Shown here piece by piece: positions 37,626-49,055 of a stretch of DNA of 64,000 nucleotides. The notes beneath the pieces are model-generated. The model was not told the origin of the DNA. It ran no database searches and saw nothing but the letters and a program-made list of their open reading frames with translations. The stretch comes from Conchocele bisecta (Eukaryota > Mollusca > Bivalvia > Lucinida > Thyasiridae), in assembly GCA_029237695.1 (NCBI GenBank), contig CM055279.1, positions 57,547,530 to 57,611,529 on the forward strand, read 5' to 3'. The translations under genes and the position numbers were made by a program. Each line of letters begins with the position of its first letter. Position 1 is the stretch's first letter.

Positions 37626-37848
37626 TTCTGCCAAGTGACATTGGTGTGGTATGGACCTGGCACCAGTTCAGGTTATTGTAATTTCAGGGCTGAATATATT
37701 GTTTGTCGATGTAAATATTCAATTCTGATTTTGGGATTCCCCCTCAATGAAGCAGGTTATATAATGGATTGAACCCGGTTGGCATGGCCTCAAATAACAT
37801 TAGCTGTTGATAGGCTGTTAAACACCAATAAACAAACAAACTAACATT
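37626..37848 (+). repeat. SINE-tailed repeat M, copy 1
   Basis: GACCTGGCACCAGTTCAGG, TGTAAATATTCAATTCTGAT and GTTGATAGGCTGTTAAACACC, then an AACAAAC tail. Copy 2 follows at 37990-38215 in the same orientation with the same order of motifs. Confidence 0.65.
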
Positions 37849-37989
37849 CTGTGGGATGTTGGCTGGGACCATGAGACGGGTATCCCTGATTCAGCACTCA
37901 TGTGTATTTTTGGTTGTCTTGTATGTGAGAGAATCCGGTCATCCCATGGTAAGAGTAGTAAGATTAGTGTAATCCAATTACCTTTAGGG

Positions 37990-38215
37990 GCTGGGACTAA
38001 ATGACTATTGTGTGTTGAAGACCTGGCACCAGATCCGGATATTCTAATTTGACATCTGAATACATGTATACCGGTACATTTTCTTTATGTAAATATTCAG
38101 TTCTGATTTTGGGTTCCACCCCTTTACAGGTGATTTACAGGATTTACCCCAGTTGACCGGTGTCTATCATGACCTTAGTTGTTGACAGATCGTTAAGCAC
38201 AATTAATCAATCAAT
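37990..38215 (+). repeat. SINE-tailed repeat M, copy 2
   Basis: ACCTGGCACCAGATCCGG, TGTAAATATTCAGTTCTGAT and GTTGACAGATCGTTAAGCAC, then an AATCAATC tail. It is diverged from copy 1 by substitutions and small gaps. Confidence 0.6.
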
Positions 38216-38437
38216 CTATCTTCATACCATTCTATCAGTCCAAAAACATTAGGTTAATGTTACATAATGTTTATACATGTTTTATTTTTTCTTGGGTGTA
38301 CCGTAAAGTCATGCGTCAGATTTATGCATACCAGAACGATGTGAAACCTGTATCATCGGATATGTGTTACATGTATTGCAAAAAAAGCAGTACAAGTACT
38401 ATTTTATTCATTTATCACTCTAGATAGGGGATACATA

Positions 38438-39174
38438 CCGTAAAGATTCTAATAGACGCCCATGCTCTAATAGACGCCCACCCCCCACTTTTTACGTTGA
38501 AAGTGACACATTCTTTGGCCGATTTTCACGAAATTAGTGCCTCTAATGAACGCCCAGTACCGATTTGAAACAAAATCGGAGCTAATTGTCCAATTAGATT
38601 TTTTTTCTTTCCAGTATTTCGAAAGCAACTTCCTTTAAAATCGGGGAAAAAACATAATTGCTACTTTCACTTTCAAAAGCGGAAGCGAAATTCGACTGTT
38701 TCCGGTGTCACAGTAAATTCCTCATCAGCAGTAGCTATTTGCATGGACACAGGGTGATCAGAATTTACACGGTTACGGAGACGACATTTTCAAAGCATCT
38801 CAAACCCGACAGATCCGAAACGCTGACGTTGACGAAACGTCCGTAGGCGTAAATCTGATCAGCATTAATGATTGACACTGTCTTGATATACATTACCATT
38901 AAGTTTAACATTTCTACCGACTGTACCATAATGACCAGCGTGGGCCGAAACGTCTTGGCCCAAATTTGTATAAACTGACAGACAGTACAATCAAGTCTGG
39001 CGTTTGAGAGTAACGTCCCTTAGTTATGTTTTTGTTCAGATAGCAGAACATCGTATATTTTTTTATCATTTTCCCTTTGCTGAATAACACTTGCCTCTAT
39101 TAAACGCCCACCCTGGACTTCGGAGCCAGTGGTGATTTTAATAGACGCCCGGGCGTCTATTAGAATCTTTACGG
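38438..39174 (+). mobile_element. TA-flanked element N with perfect inverted ends
   Basis: Counting the TA duplications, 38436-38461 and 39151-39176 are perfect 26-bp inverted repeats (CCGTAAAGATTCTAATAGAC and onward). Next to the right end, the motif also forms its own palindrome at 39137-39164. TA on both sides suggests a Tc1/mariner-like or other TA-targeting origin. No transposase frame is visible. A truncated relative is at 44241-44482. Confidence 0.75.
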
Positions 39175-41052
39175 TATATATTGATCAATATATGAGCCGC
39201 GCCGTGCGAAAACCGGGCTTAATGACAACATTTTCAGTTTTTACCTTTTCGCGTATTCTGAATTGTACATCTTTTAAAAGCCATATGCCACAAAAATTAT
39301 CAATGTATCCCAATTATTTTTCATTTTAGAAGTATTTTTATGACGCGTGGTAAAAACTTATTTGACGTTTTTGATCAATGACGTCGAAATTACGACATTT
39401 TTATCAACGGCGTATACAAGGGGTGTTGATAAAATAACCGGACAAGTCCTATAAATGTGTCATCTTTTATCGCATGTCAACCGAATTTGGATATCTCGTA
39501 GCCTGGCCAAGTGTCTCCCATTAGGCCAAGACAAAGTATGAAAATAATGTTCATAGCTCGTGTTGCAGTTGCTAATGTAACGTCATGTTTTGGATTGCGG
39601 CCCAAGTAATGTAATTTCGTATGAATCATTTTCAAATAAGGCAGAGTGAGATGTGTTGGCGTTTCCCTATTGTTTGCTGCTGTCTGAAATAATTTTGGAC
39701 ATTTAACATTTCGTATGCGACAAAATATTTTAAAAATATGACATCATGACCAGAAATGACGTTGTTTAACGACTGCCAGCTCTGTGTAAGAAAATTTGCC
39801 GGAAAAACCAAGAGATTATATTAAAGTTTGTATTTTAACACAAAACACAAGATATTGATGATGAGAGAAAGTCCATCATCGGATATGACAATATACGAAC
39901 GATACAGTCGGATAGACAATGGACATGAAGGCGCGAAAGGCTAGGCCAGACATGGATGTACAAAAGTGACGTCGTCAGACGTTGTAAACCAAAGTAAAAG
40001 TCTTGGTCGACTGACCACTTTTCGTGAAATGCCAGATCGGTTGAACTCATTGTGTGATTAAAAATATTTAAATATGAGGAGACATATGGCTATATGGATC
40101 CCGATGATGGTGAACATGTAGCAGAAGGCCAGGCGAGTTACCAATTTCTCTCGAGTTTTAGGATAGTTGAAATGACATCTGTACATTTTTCCAATTGAGT
40201 GGTTACAGTGGATGAATCTATTATCAAATATCGTCGATTGAGGCGTTATTCAATCCTCCATATTCGCCTAATCTTGCCCCATGTGATTTCATTGTTTAAT
40301 ACCGTACACGAACAGCCGCATAAAGGGAATCCACTTCGACAACGTCAGCAGTCAATAATGTTACTGCTGGTATTTATGGTGGTATGTTTGAACAAAGGTG
40401 AATTGCATTGCCTGACTTAGCTGTCTGAAGTGCATGTATTATACAAAAAAAGATGTTATACCGTTTATTTTGAAAAATAATAACCCATTGTGCGAGCACG
40501 AATGAAAGCATGGACATGTTCTTCTTCCATTGAACAATATGGAGCATAACATTAACATAACATTATTTTGACGTCGGGGCCCCATATCGCGTGATGACGT
40601 TGTGTTGGTAACGATAAAATTGCCCATGATATATTAATGATGAGTTGTGCATATGAACTCGATGAAGCATTTATCAATCATCATGGATGTGAATTTTCAG
40701 TTAACCCAAGGCATATGGATGTTGCAGCATAATAATACTGGTTATTCAACCAACACTGGAAATCGATAACTCTTACAAGCAACCTATCTGCGATGATCGG
40801 TGGCTGATAATAATGTGATGTGTTGGCAGTTTCAATATTAGCCACACGAGTGACCGTACAACTTTATGTACATATTGTGCTTGCAAATCTTCTAAAATTA
40901 TCCCGCTGGACCATAACCCAAACCGCGTAAATATAATACATAAGTGGATGTTGCACTTGCAGGTTATGCATATGGAATGCCCATCCCCCATATAAATCTG
41001 CCACAGCTGGAAGCTCACTTTAGATATGTGTGACGAATGACTTTCATATCAT

Positions 41053-41115
41053 GATAAAGTGGTGTTATAGATAGATAAAGTGGTGTTATAGATAGATAAA
41101 GTGATGTTATAGACC
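41053..41115 (+). repeat. 21-bp repeat, three copies
   Basis: GATAAAGTGGTGTTATAGAT-type units run head to tail, exactly 63 bp. Confidence 0.9.
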
Positions 41116-41192
41116 AACATAGATAGAAAGAAGTGATAAAAAGATCACGTAAAAACTTCAATTTCTTTTTATTTTCATCTCAATATGAAATA

Positions 41193-42582
41193 CAGTCAAA
41201 TTTCAATAGGTCGAACAGCCTGCGGGGTTAAGTTTTAGTTCGACCCATCTGTTGTTCGACCCATCGGGATTTTCTACTGTAACCATTTCAGATCTACGAG
41301 TTGGTCAGTGTACTAAGTGAAACAAGTCGTCATTACGACACGTTGTCGTAAATGCGCTTACATTTGCATTTACGGTTGATTGTCACAGTCGTTTATTAAC
41401 AGAAACAGGCTTTAATAAAATAAAGAAAGCGGCAAACTCACGTCTGTTTTTATTTACATAGCCATTATGCAGCAATAGAACATGAGAACAACAGAAAATG
41501 ATTACGAAATACAATTGGCGGACTTGATTGCCCCGTCCGATACGATCATGTGAAAGCATCTCTGATTTTGTACCTATTGGCATTTGCGTAATTTCATGAA
41601 AAATATTTATCTAATCAAATATAAATCTTTGTGAGTGAATATGTATTTGCCATAAAATGATGCGCATGCTTGTAGGTATAAAATTACATCGCTCGTCATA
41701 CACTGATAAATCAATAGATGCATGCCCAGTCACCCCATCACTACTTCGGACCCGGAACCACATTCACTGCATATCATAATTTACTATCACATGGAACCCA
41801 GTACAAGTTATACATGAAAGTTATACACGTCCGGTATTGAAGAAGTCTGTTATCTCGCCTTGCTTCGTAGTCTTCCGCTTCACCTGCTCCATCACAACAC
41901 GTCTAAATACCTTATCGAGTCCATTCATCGCAGTCTCGCTATCGTCGATGGACTGCAGTAAAGACTGCAGAACCTCATATGCCCGTAGTCCTTCACTTCA
42001 TTTGTGGTACGACATTATTACGAGTCTGATGATCTGTAAAATATGTTTTGCTTATATGGCGAATAAATCGGATGACACATCACACTCATTACTGATCATA
42101 GTAAAAACAGTTCATGTTGATTTACAACTTAAAAGGCCAGATGCTTGGGTCATTAATTAAAACTGAGCGCTATGTAATTCCACATGTCCCATAAATTACC
42201 ACTTTAATTAACTAACAACTTCGCCGACATTGGTCAATGCATAATTACCACGTATGCTGGTCACGACTGCCGTTATTGTATACGCTCAAATGACCACTTG
42301 AGATTTGTTTGACAACTGGTTAACAATAGGTGTGAAAGTCAATCAACTAGTCTGGAGACAATCGTCTGACATGTTCAAGTTTTTGTGGTGTTTATAGTGG
42401 ATTTATACACGACCGGGCGTGACAGCGATTCGAGGCATTGAGGGTTGTTCGACTTCACAAGTTCGACCTATACCGGGTAGTTTTAACATATTTATATAGG
42501 AATTCTGCCGGGACCTAAAGGCTAGTTCGAGGCAAGCATGGCTGACAAGTTTACCAGGGTTCGACCCATCGAAGTTCGACTG
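41193..42582 (-). mobile_element. pogo/Tigger-like element nested in P
   Basis: The ends are inverted repeats of 24 bp (41193-41216 and 42559-42582), flanked by TA on both sides. The right end, read inward, begins CAGTCGAACTTCGATGGG. The left end differs at four positions, all transitions. CAGT-starting ends and TA targets fit the pogo/Tigger group, and the reverse strand carries a matching transposase C-terminus at 41821-41997. The rest of the gene is absent or unrecognisable. Confidence 0.75.
41821..41997 (-). pseudogene. Tigger/pogo transposase C-terminal remnant
   Basis: 58 codons in one frame end at a TAA (41821-41823); an in-frame stop lies at 41998-42000, so the protein is cut off upstream. 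The segment has helices with SETAMNGLDKVFRRVV, a Lys-rich stretch (KRKTTKQ) and the closing ITDFF motif. This arrangement, a helix pair followed by K-rich sequence and TDFF near the C-terminus, is characteristic of Tigger/CENP-B/jerky-type proteins. The DDE catalytic part and the DNA-binding domain are not found in the remaining part of the element, so it is non-functional. Confidence 0.7.
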
Positions 42583-44240
42583 TACATTTCAGACATACCG
42601 ATTGGCATTCAGGGATGAACTATATTCCCAAGGGGCGCTTGTCCCCGAATCCCGAATCCCCACCCTTCGTCGCCGGATCATATGATTGTGCCCACACGTA
42701 ATTTTCACGTTAATTGTTTTCTATTTCAATATTATATCATAAGGATGTGTACGGAATTGTTGCAAATGGAGTATTTGTTTGTATACATTGCACGTGCACA
42801 TCTGCTTAATTATAACATTAAGTTTGTGACAAAACACTATGTCGGGCAGATTTGGTAGCGTGATACCTTATAATTGTCGCCAGGTGTCTTTCTTGAGGAT
42901 CGCATTACCATCGCCTGATTCAGACATACATTATTATGCAATCAAGTGACAAGCTGATGATTTGATACTACAAATCGTGTGAAAAGCACGTTTATGACCA
43001 TCAAATTTCCAATTAATTTCAGGACTTTTCGAAAACTCCACCGACCCCACTGTGTGTTTTGTGCATTATGTATTACTTATACACAAACAATCAAGAAGCT
43101 GCATTGAAATCACTGATTCTGAATCTATTAGAGAGATTTTGATGCATTTGTTTTGCCAAATTCGATACAAACCCCGGATATATATGTCATTATATAGCTG
43201 CGTGTCTACCTCCGTTTATGATAAAATGAGTGGCATTAAATGACATATCATTCGCTAAGTACTGGCTATAATTGTTCAAAAGTCTCAATTTACCAAGATA
43301 TTAGATGGTAATATCGTTGACATACACTAGGGTGTTCATATTTAAGATTAGAGGGACCAAAGTGCAGTGTAAGTGTAGACTTTGCTGATATGTAGCCAGT
43401 TAAATTATGCGTTCACCATTTTCAATTCATGAGGACAACCGACGAAAAAGAGTGACAATGTCAAAGATCGACAGTTAGGCGACAATGTACAGCGGCTCAA
43501 GCATTGGTAAGTCATTGCATGATGCTGCGAGGAACTCGTGCAAGTATCCTTGCTATAATATTTTGTCACGACACCATGGCCATAACGTCAAACATGGATT
43601 CACGTTCAGTGACGTCACAAGTGCGTGATGTCACGTCATAACGTCATGATATGTGTACTGAGGCATCGCGTCTCATATTAGTGAAAGTTTCAATAAGTTA
43701 TCATTTTCCGTTTTCTGTTCACACTTAATGTTAACTGACACCAATAAACGTAAATGGGAGTGCAAAATGTAAACTTTTACGGCGACGTTAGACAATATGA
43801 ATCGTCATTTTTCCGACTTCGTTTACCGCTTTTCACTGCGTTGTCATTAAGCCCGGTTTTCGTATGGCGCGGCCCATATGAATTACATTAATATTATGCA
43901 TGGGATTAACACTGTGGTGGTATGCATATGTTATAGCAGTTCCTGCTGATATAAAACAAGTGGAATGTACCACTTGTTATCCTTGTTATGTGAATCTTGC
44001 ATTTATGTGTTCGTTAAATTATTGTTGATTTGGTAAATATGATCATAATGAGTGAAGTATTGTAAAATAAATGGATATTTCAAATGGCAATACTCGATCA
44101 AACATGTTTAATCATGTGAAGGGACTAGCAACTGATATAATAGTATGATGCTGATTCTGCTATCACTGCACATATGAAAATATGACTAGAATGCTACCCA
44201 TCTCATGACATACACACATTGATTTCAAAATTTAATTACC

Positions 44241-44482
44241 ATAATGATTTTAATAGACACCCATACTCTAATAGACACCCACCCCCCAGTTTACTTAGAC
44301 AACATTTTCAAAGCATCTCAAACCCATCTCATTTCCTAGGAGATGGGCAAAAATAAATATGGCTTGTTCGGGACTTGGCCGTGGGCTGAAAATAACCGCG
44401 CTGATACGGGCCGAAGGGTCCACGGTCCGCAACGTCCATGGTCCAAAACATCCATAGGCATAAATATAATCATCATTAAGTA
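44241..44482 (+). repeat. Truncated copy of element N
   Basis: TTTTAATAGACACCCATACTC and CACCCCCCA match the left end of N; CATTTTCAAAGCATCTCAAACC and the CATAGGCATAAAT region match N at 38786-38860. The segment between them is deleted and the right end is lost. Confidence 0.7.
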
Positions 44483-44929
44483 TACCAGTTGACAGAGAAT
44501 GCACTGATGTGTTGTTTAATAGTTGCTGAGAAGTTTGCTATTTTTTTTTGCAACATATGCCAGTTCGTTCTTCCAGTGATGGTATTATTTTCCCAATCCT
44601 CAATCTTATTGAGCCTATTTACCCACACCCGATGTACCAGACCCGATGTATCAGACCCAACACAATTATGAGTACATTGAATATGCCAGAGAATACTTGT
44701 TGTCACCTTATATAATAAAATATGTAGTAAATGAATGGCTTAATTTGTATGGTAGCGCAACATACAGGCAACAAAGTTTCATTACACATGACCGGTAATA
44801 AAACCTGGATTGTATACATGCAGTTAGAATGTAATTATGCTTGATAATGCTGCAGAGAACTAACTCTGCCAATTGGTGAGCATAAATAACAATAAAGAGT
44901 TGTTTTCTCACAACCCTGTGGTGATTTAC

Positions 44930-45480
44930 CGTAGATAGATATAAGATATTTTGCGATATTTCTCCAAATTTGGTAGCCATCTTGCATACCAATTTACATA
45001 ACATAATAAAATATGCATTAAATGTATTGTGTAGTTCACATAACACCTTATAACCCAAATAACAAATTCAAATATAGTAATTAGGGTACATGTTTTATAT
45101 TGTAAAAACAGATTTACGTTATTTTGCGACATTTCTCGCTATTTGGTGGCCATTTTGAATATCACATTACCTAATATGATAATTAATTATGTATTAAATG
45201 TATTGTGTAGTTGAAATATCTCATAATAACTAATACATTTGAATATAGATATTCTAAATATGCCACATGTTTGATCAATTTAGTGATGTTGGCGGCCATC
45301 TTGGATGCCATTTGGATTGAATTACTTCTCAAAACTTGGATTAATATGATTTAGTAGTTATATTCTGTCTGTTCCATACATTTTGTTCTTATTGGTTTAT
45401 CAGATTTTGCATTAGTTATGCATTTTTGTCACTTTGGCGGCCATTTTTGATGCCATCTTGTTTCCTGGATTAAGCTCCAG
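44930..45480 (+). repeat. Diverged tandem repeat of about 180 bp
   Basis: Three units share TTTTGCGA...TTTCTC, TTTGGTGGCCAT and TAAATGTATTGTGTAGTT. Positions 45285-45470 are the most diverged (GGCGGCCATCTTGGATGCC). Confidence 0.6.
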
Positions 45481-45539
45481 TGGGATTCATGGGGAGTTTT
45501 GATTATTACTAATGATATTCTGAACATTTTCTGAAATTG

Positions 45540-45800
45540 AGCTTTGGCTTATTTTTTTGTGATCTCAACCCTGATAGTTATACTCTTCGACTAATGTTCC
45601 CAAAACTTTCCGTCGAGCTAAATTTCTCTTGACTTATGCTTCCTTTGATAGAACTTTTTGATATTTCACACATGTTTTACAATGATGGTGTACTCTATAA
45701 TACTATGACAACCCCACTTATGCCTATGACATGGTCACATCATTACAAATTTCTGGGCCAGAGCCCACATGAAGGGTAAATCTGTTAGCCCTCGCTCTAG
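45540..45800 (+). repeat. Old tandem-core monomer
   Basis: TGATATTTCACACATG, TACTATGACAACCCC and a CTCGCTCTAGTTT end resemble one monomer plus tail of the F/B group, strongly diverged. It ends about 75 bp before the exon at 45878. Confidence 0.45.
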
Positions 45801-45877
45801 TTTGATGTGGTGAGTCACATGTTTACAATTTCTTCTTCAGAATTTAATGTTTCTACTACCTGCAATTCTATTTTTAG

Positions 45878-46269
45878 CATCAAGCTGCATAATGACTCGC
45901 ATGTTGAGGAGGAGGAAAGCATGTATGAAATTCCACAAATCGGCAGAACGCTCAGTGACTCTGGTTACGAAAAAGCCATTGATATTTCGAGTGCATCAAA
46001 AACTGACAGTGTTGGTAACAGTGACAGGGTGGGTAAGGGGCCACCCCTTCCCTCACCAGTCCCTCCCCCACTGCCCCCGCGGGGCGACCGGAGTCTGTCA
46101 GACAGCACCACTTGCGGCTCCATAGCCAGCCTGCTTGAGGACAAGTCACTCGATGGCACCGCAAAACTGAACATTCTCAACCGAGAATTCTCCGTCACCT
46201 CACAGCCAGAAAAACGTCACAGTCGGGCGTCGGAGCGGTCGTCGGACGACATGTTGGAGGAGTACACAG
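45878..46269 (+). CDS. Internal exon, SH2/SH3-ligand region of the PH adaptor
   Basis: A 392-bp exon lies between acceptor CTATTTTTAG and donor ACAG|GTGATG. The first base completes the Gly codon left by exon 8278-8318, 130 codons follow, and the last G begins the next split codon. In the joined protein this is residues 14-145. It holds SMYEIPQ (a tyrosine motif, about 28-34), GPPLPSPVPPPLPPRG (about 68-83, an SH3-type proline ligand with a trailing Arg), Ser/Asp-rich stretches and DDMLEEYT before the join. Such SH3- and SH2-ligand motifs in front of PH domains fit AFAP1-type adaptors that bind Src kinases and actin. The region is mostly disordered, so homology is weak and the family name rests on architecture. 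Confidence 0.85.
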
Positions 46270-46617
46270 GTGATGGTCATGTTCCCTCACATTGGCTGCT
46301 GGCATAGGTCACAGACAGTAATAATGCATTGTAAGCATAGGTCCTGATGGTGCTACACATCCCATAGTCAACCTTATCAGTGTGACAGTGAGTGTCAATC
46401 ATTCTAATATAGGACTGTCCATGGAGAAATGGGCTTATGGAATTTGTCTGTCTGTTTGGGTACAAACTATTTCAGTAACTATACATATTTTATAGTTACT
46501 ATAATGTGGCCCATGTGTTCAAGGTCAAATGAATTGTGTTGAAGTTTTTAAGGATTCATCCTCCATCAGTGTTACTGATTTCTTGTTTGTTAATAGTTTG
46601 AACTGTAGTTAAATATA

Positions 46618-46760
46618 ATGTTTGACCATGTCCAGCCGTAGGTAAACATTTGCCGTGGCACAAAGGAACTGTTTGAACTGCAAGGCTGTAGGCCGCGGGT
46701 TCAAACAGTTCCCAAGGGGCATGGCAACCGTTTACCCATGGCTGGACAAGGTCGAACGTT
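46618..46760. repeat. Imperfect fold-back
   Basis: Arms of about 70 bp face each other: GTTTGACCATGTCCAGCC against GGCTGGACAAGGTCGAAC, and GGAACTGTTTGAAC against GTTCAAACAGTTCC. The tip contains GGCCGCGGGTTCAAAC, which looks like a tRNA T-arm, but no tRNA can be folded. Confidence 0.7.
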
Positions 46761-47177
46761 ATTGTTACATTTCCGTTGCAATTATCATTTAATTTGAGCA
46801 TATATGCAGTACTTTCAGTACTTTGATAACCTGTTCCATTCAAACAGCTGATTTACGTATATACATATTCCATGGCCGCAGTACACATCACGTGATGCAG
46901 GTGCAGGTGCCCCATCATACCACATAAATTTCAAAATGGCTCGTTCTAGTAATATCATGAGACACATGCCTTATGTAGGTGTTGGCTTGACCCTGTTTTG
47001 AGCATTGTCTACAGCCATGGTCAAACAGCACGTGTTGTATGTTTCAACACGGCTGTGAGCAAAGTCAAACAACGGCAGTCGTGTAACAATGGCTGTTTGG
47101 TAACTATTGCAGAGCCTGATGTGGGTCTACACTCTTAGCAAGGACCATAAGCCACATCTCTCCAGTCACAGTTACAT

Positions 47178-47357
47178 ACCGTTTATTTAACAAGGTGTAC
47201 TGATTATCATGAAATAATGCTCAAGTGATTGGGTCCTTATGCTTAACAAATGAGTAAGCGTATATAGCGAACCAATTTGTTTAGCGGTAGGACCCAGTCA
47301 CGTGGGCATTGTGTGTGTAGATAATCAGCTGACCTGGTTAAATGAACATTTTCTTAC
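47178..47357. repeat. Palindromic MITE-like element, 180 bp
   Basis: The left arm (TTTATTTAACAAGGTG, CTGATTATC, GTGATTGGGTCCT) mirrors the right arm (AGGACCCAGTCAC, GATAATCAG, GACCTGGTTAAATGAA). The arms are about 57 bp and imperfect. Confidence 0.7.
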
Positions 47358-48284
47358 ATTTCACACATGATTCTTCATAAAAGAAAAGCGGATCAAGCAT
47401 AAAATTTGGCCAAAAGACATGCAAATTCATTTCTGGAGGCGGGCTGTAATGACGGCGACTGTCTCGCGATTCAGAGGGTGTATCTGAGAACATGATTTGA
47501 TTGATCGAAGGAAACACGTCATTGCGACATTACTGACGTCATTTCTCCATGTATGGTAAGCACGATAGTGGTGTAAACTACTGCTGGCCATTAGATTCAC
47601 CATTAGATTTATAATTCACCACTAATTCACCATTAGATTTCTGTAAACTACTGGCTGAAATATAAGAAATTTGTATAATCACGCCCTTGTGAGATTTCTT
47701 TGTCTCACATATAACAATGATAAATTGTCTAATAGGGCAATATTACGGCTATTGTGTCTTCCAATTACCCCAGAAAATAATGAATAAGTTTGATGTTTAT
47801 CGTTTTCAATGGTTATCACGTCATAGAGTCATGACGTCATTTTAATTTTGATGATGTCAGCAACGTGTGACGTGCATTTTGGCATCGCCAGGGCTGTATG
47901 GTAACGACACTTAGCATTCATTTGATAATTATTTATAATCTATCCACAGAAATGGCATTGGCATCCAATTGGTTGGTGAAAGGTTTGTTTTAACCCATTT
48001 GTTGACATGGCGAACATGTTGGACGTATCCAAAGTCGCATAAATTTAGCAAATAAAAAGCGAATAAAAAGAGTCTTATTCTGTGTCGGACAAATATTTTG
48101 AGATTTGCAAATATGCTCTATATAGATATTCCACCCTCATGATCAGAATATGTTGTCAGAGATTCGCCAATGCCTTGTTTCTGACTACATATTCTGACAC
48201 TCGGGTGAAATATCCTTGTCCCACACCATTGCATAAAATGGATGCTCTCAAGATGAATGGGCTAACATACATGGTATACTGCAG

Positions 48285-48378
48285 ACCAGTGCGACGGAGC
48301 CTCCATCAACTCCCTGGACAGCAGTTCTTGCCAGGACAGCAGCAAAACATTCAAGAAGCCGGGCGTCAAACTTCCCAA
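48285..48378 (+). CDS. Internal exon, Ser-rich and basic linker
   Basis: A 94-bp exon between acceptor TATACTGCAG and donor CCCAA|GTAAGA. It starts with the two bases that complete an Asp codon from the previous exon, runs 30 codons (SINSLDSSSCQDSSKTFKKP within), and ends with AA, completed to Lys by the next exon. Residues about 146-176 of the joined product. It is a linker between the proline-rich part and the PH domain, with no fold of its own. Phase agreement on both sides is the main support. Confidence 0.85.
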
Positions 48379-48694
48379 GTAAGATTTAAATACTGATTAC
48401 ACCAAAATTGCCAAATGTACTAATCTACCTTTCTGCATTTTGTAGGAATAGTAATAATAATAATTTGTACTCTGAATTGCATTGTAGAAAACAAACACCT
48501 GATTTGATATATTTAATGAATAAACAAAGATTAAAGTACAAGATGTCCAGTATATTTAATGATTCGTTATTCAAACTGATACAATCTAATAATAATTGAG
48601 AGGGTATTTGGTAGGTTTTTAGTTTTAATTCATTGTTAGTTATATATAAGAATTGATAAATAAAAGCATTTGCATTTCATGACCATGCTTTCAG

Positions 48695-49055
48695 ACCTGT
48701 TCACAAGAAGAGGAGGAGGCATCGGAAAGTGGGTGAATCATTATCATCGTCGTTGTGGGAAGTCACACAACCCTTCCGGAAACTGGATGACATCTGTCTG
48801 TCTGGCGACCTTCATTATCGCAGCAAACTGTCGTGGACCAAAAAACTAGTGGCGTTAACCAATGGACGACTGGTTTGCTATAAGCCAGACAAAGTGGACT
48901 CCCGACCATCGTTTGTCATATTGTTGAATGGTTACCAGGCAACATTCCAAAAACGGGATGGCAGACGGGGATTTGAAATTCAGTTGTGTCACAATAATTT
49001 GGAATCATACCTTTTCCTGGCTGACTTCCAAGAATGGGCAGAGATATGGTGTGAG
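48695..49055 (+). CDS. Exon encoding a basic stretch and most of a PH domain
   Basis: A 361-bp exon between acceptor TGCTTTCAG and donor GAG|GTACGTGAG. The joined residues 177-296 begin with a strongly basic KKRRRHRK, possibly nuclear-targeting or lipid-binding. From about residue 209 a PH domain starts: SGDLHYRSKLSWTKK, then GRLVCYKPDK, FEIQLCHNN, LFLADF and the helix start EWAEIWCE containing the conserved Trp. The exon stops within the C-terminal helix, so the PH domain finishes in an exon not found in this window. AFAP1 PH domains share this layout; a different multi-PH adaptor remains possible. The last 15 bases are also the first 15 bases of the 88-bp array that follows. Confidence 0.9.

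Larger units (their letters stand above)
39191..43878 (+). mobile_element. 4.7-kb element P with 39-bp inverted ends
   Basis: 39191-39229 and 43840-43878 are inverted repeats with three mismatches over 39 bp (inner part CGAAAACCGGGCTTAATGAC). No target duplication is clear. Apart from a nested TA-flanked element (41193-42582) and a 21-bp triplet repeat (41053-41115), the interior shows no transposase I can recognise; short frames lack family motifs. Either the enzyme genes have decayed or this is a large non-autonomous element. Confidence 0.75.
46270..48284. other. Intron with two fold-backs
   Basis: Contains imperfect inverted repeats at 46618-46760 and 47178-47357, listed separately. Positions 47579-47650 hold a few copies of CACCATTAGATTT. 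Otherwise nothing is recognised. Confidence 0.6.

Noticed and set aside
46690..46712. tRNA T-arm (GGCCGCGGGTTCAAAC)
   Set aside because: It is part of a fold-back whose other arm pairs with it; no cloverleaf is possible.
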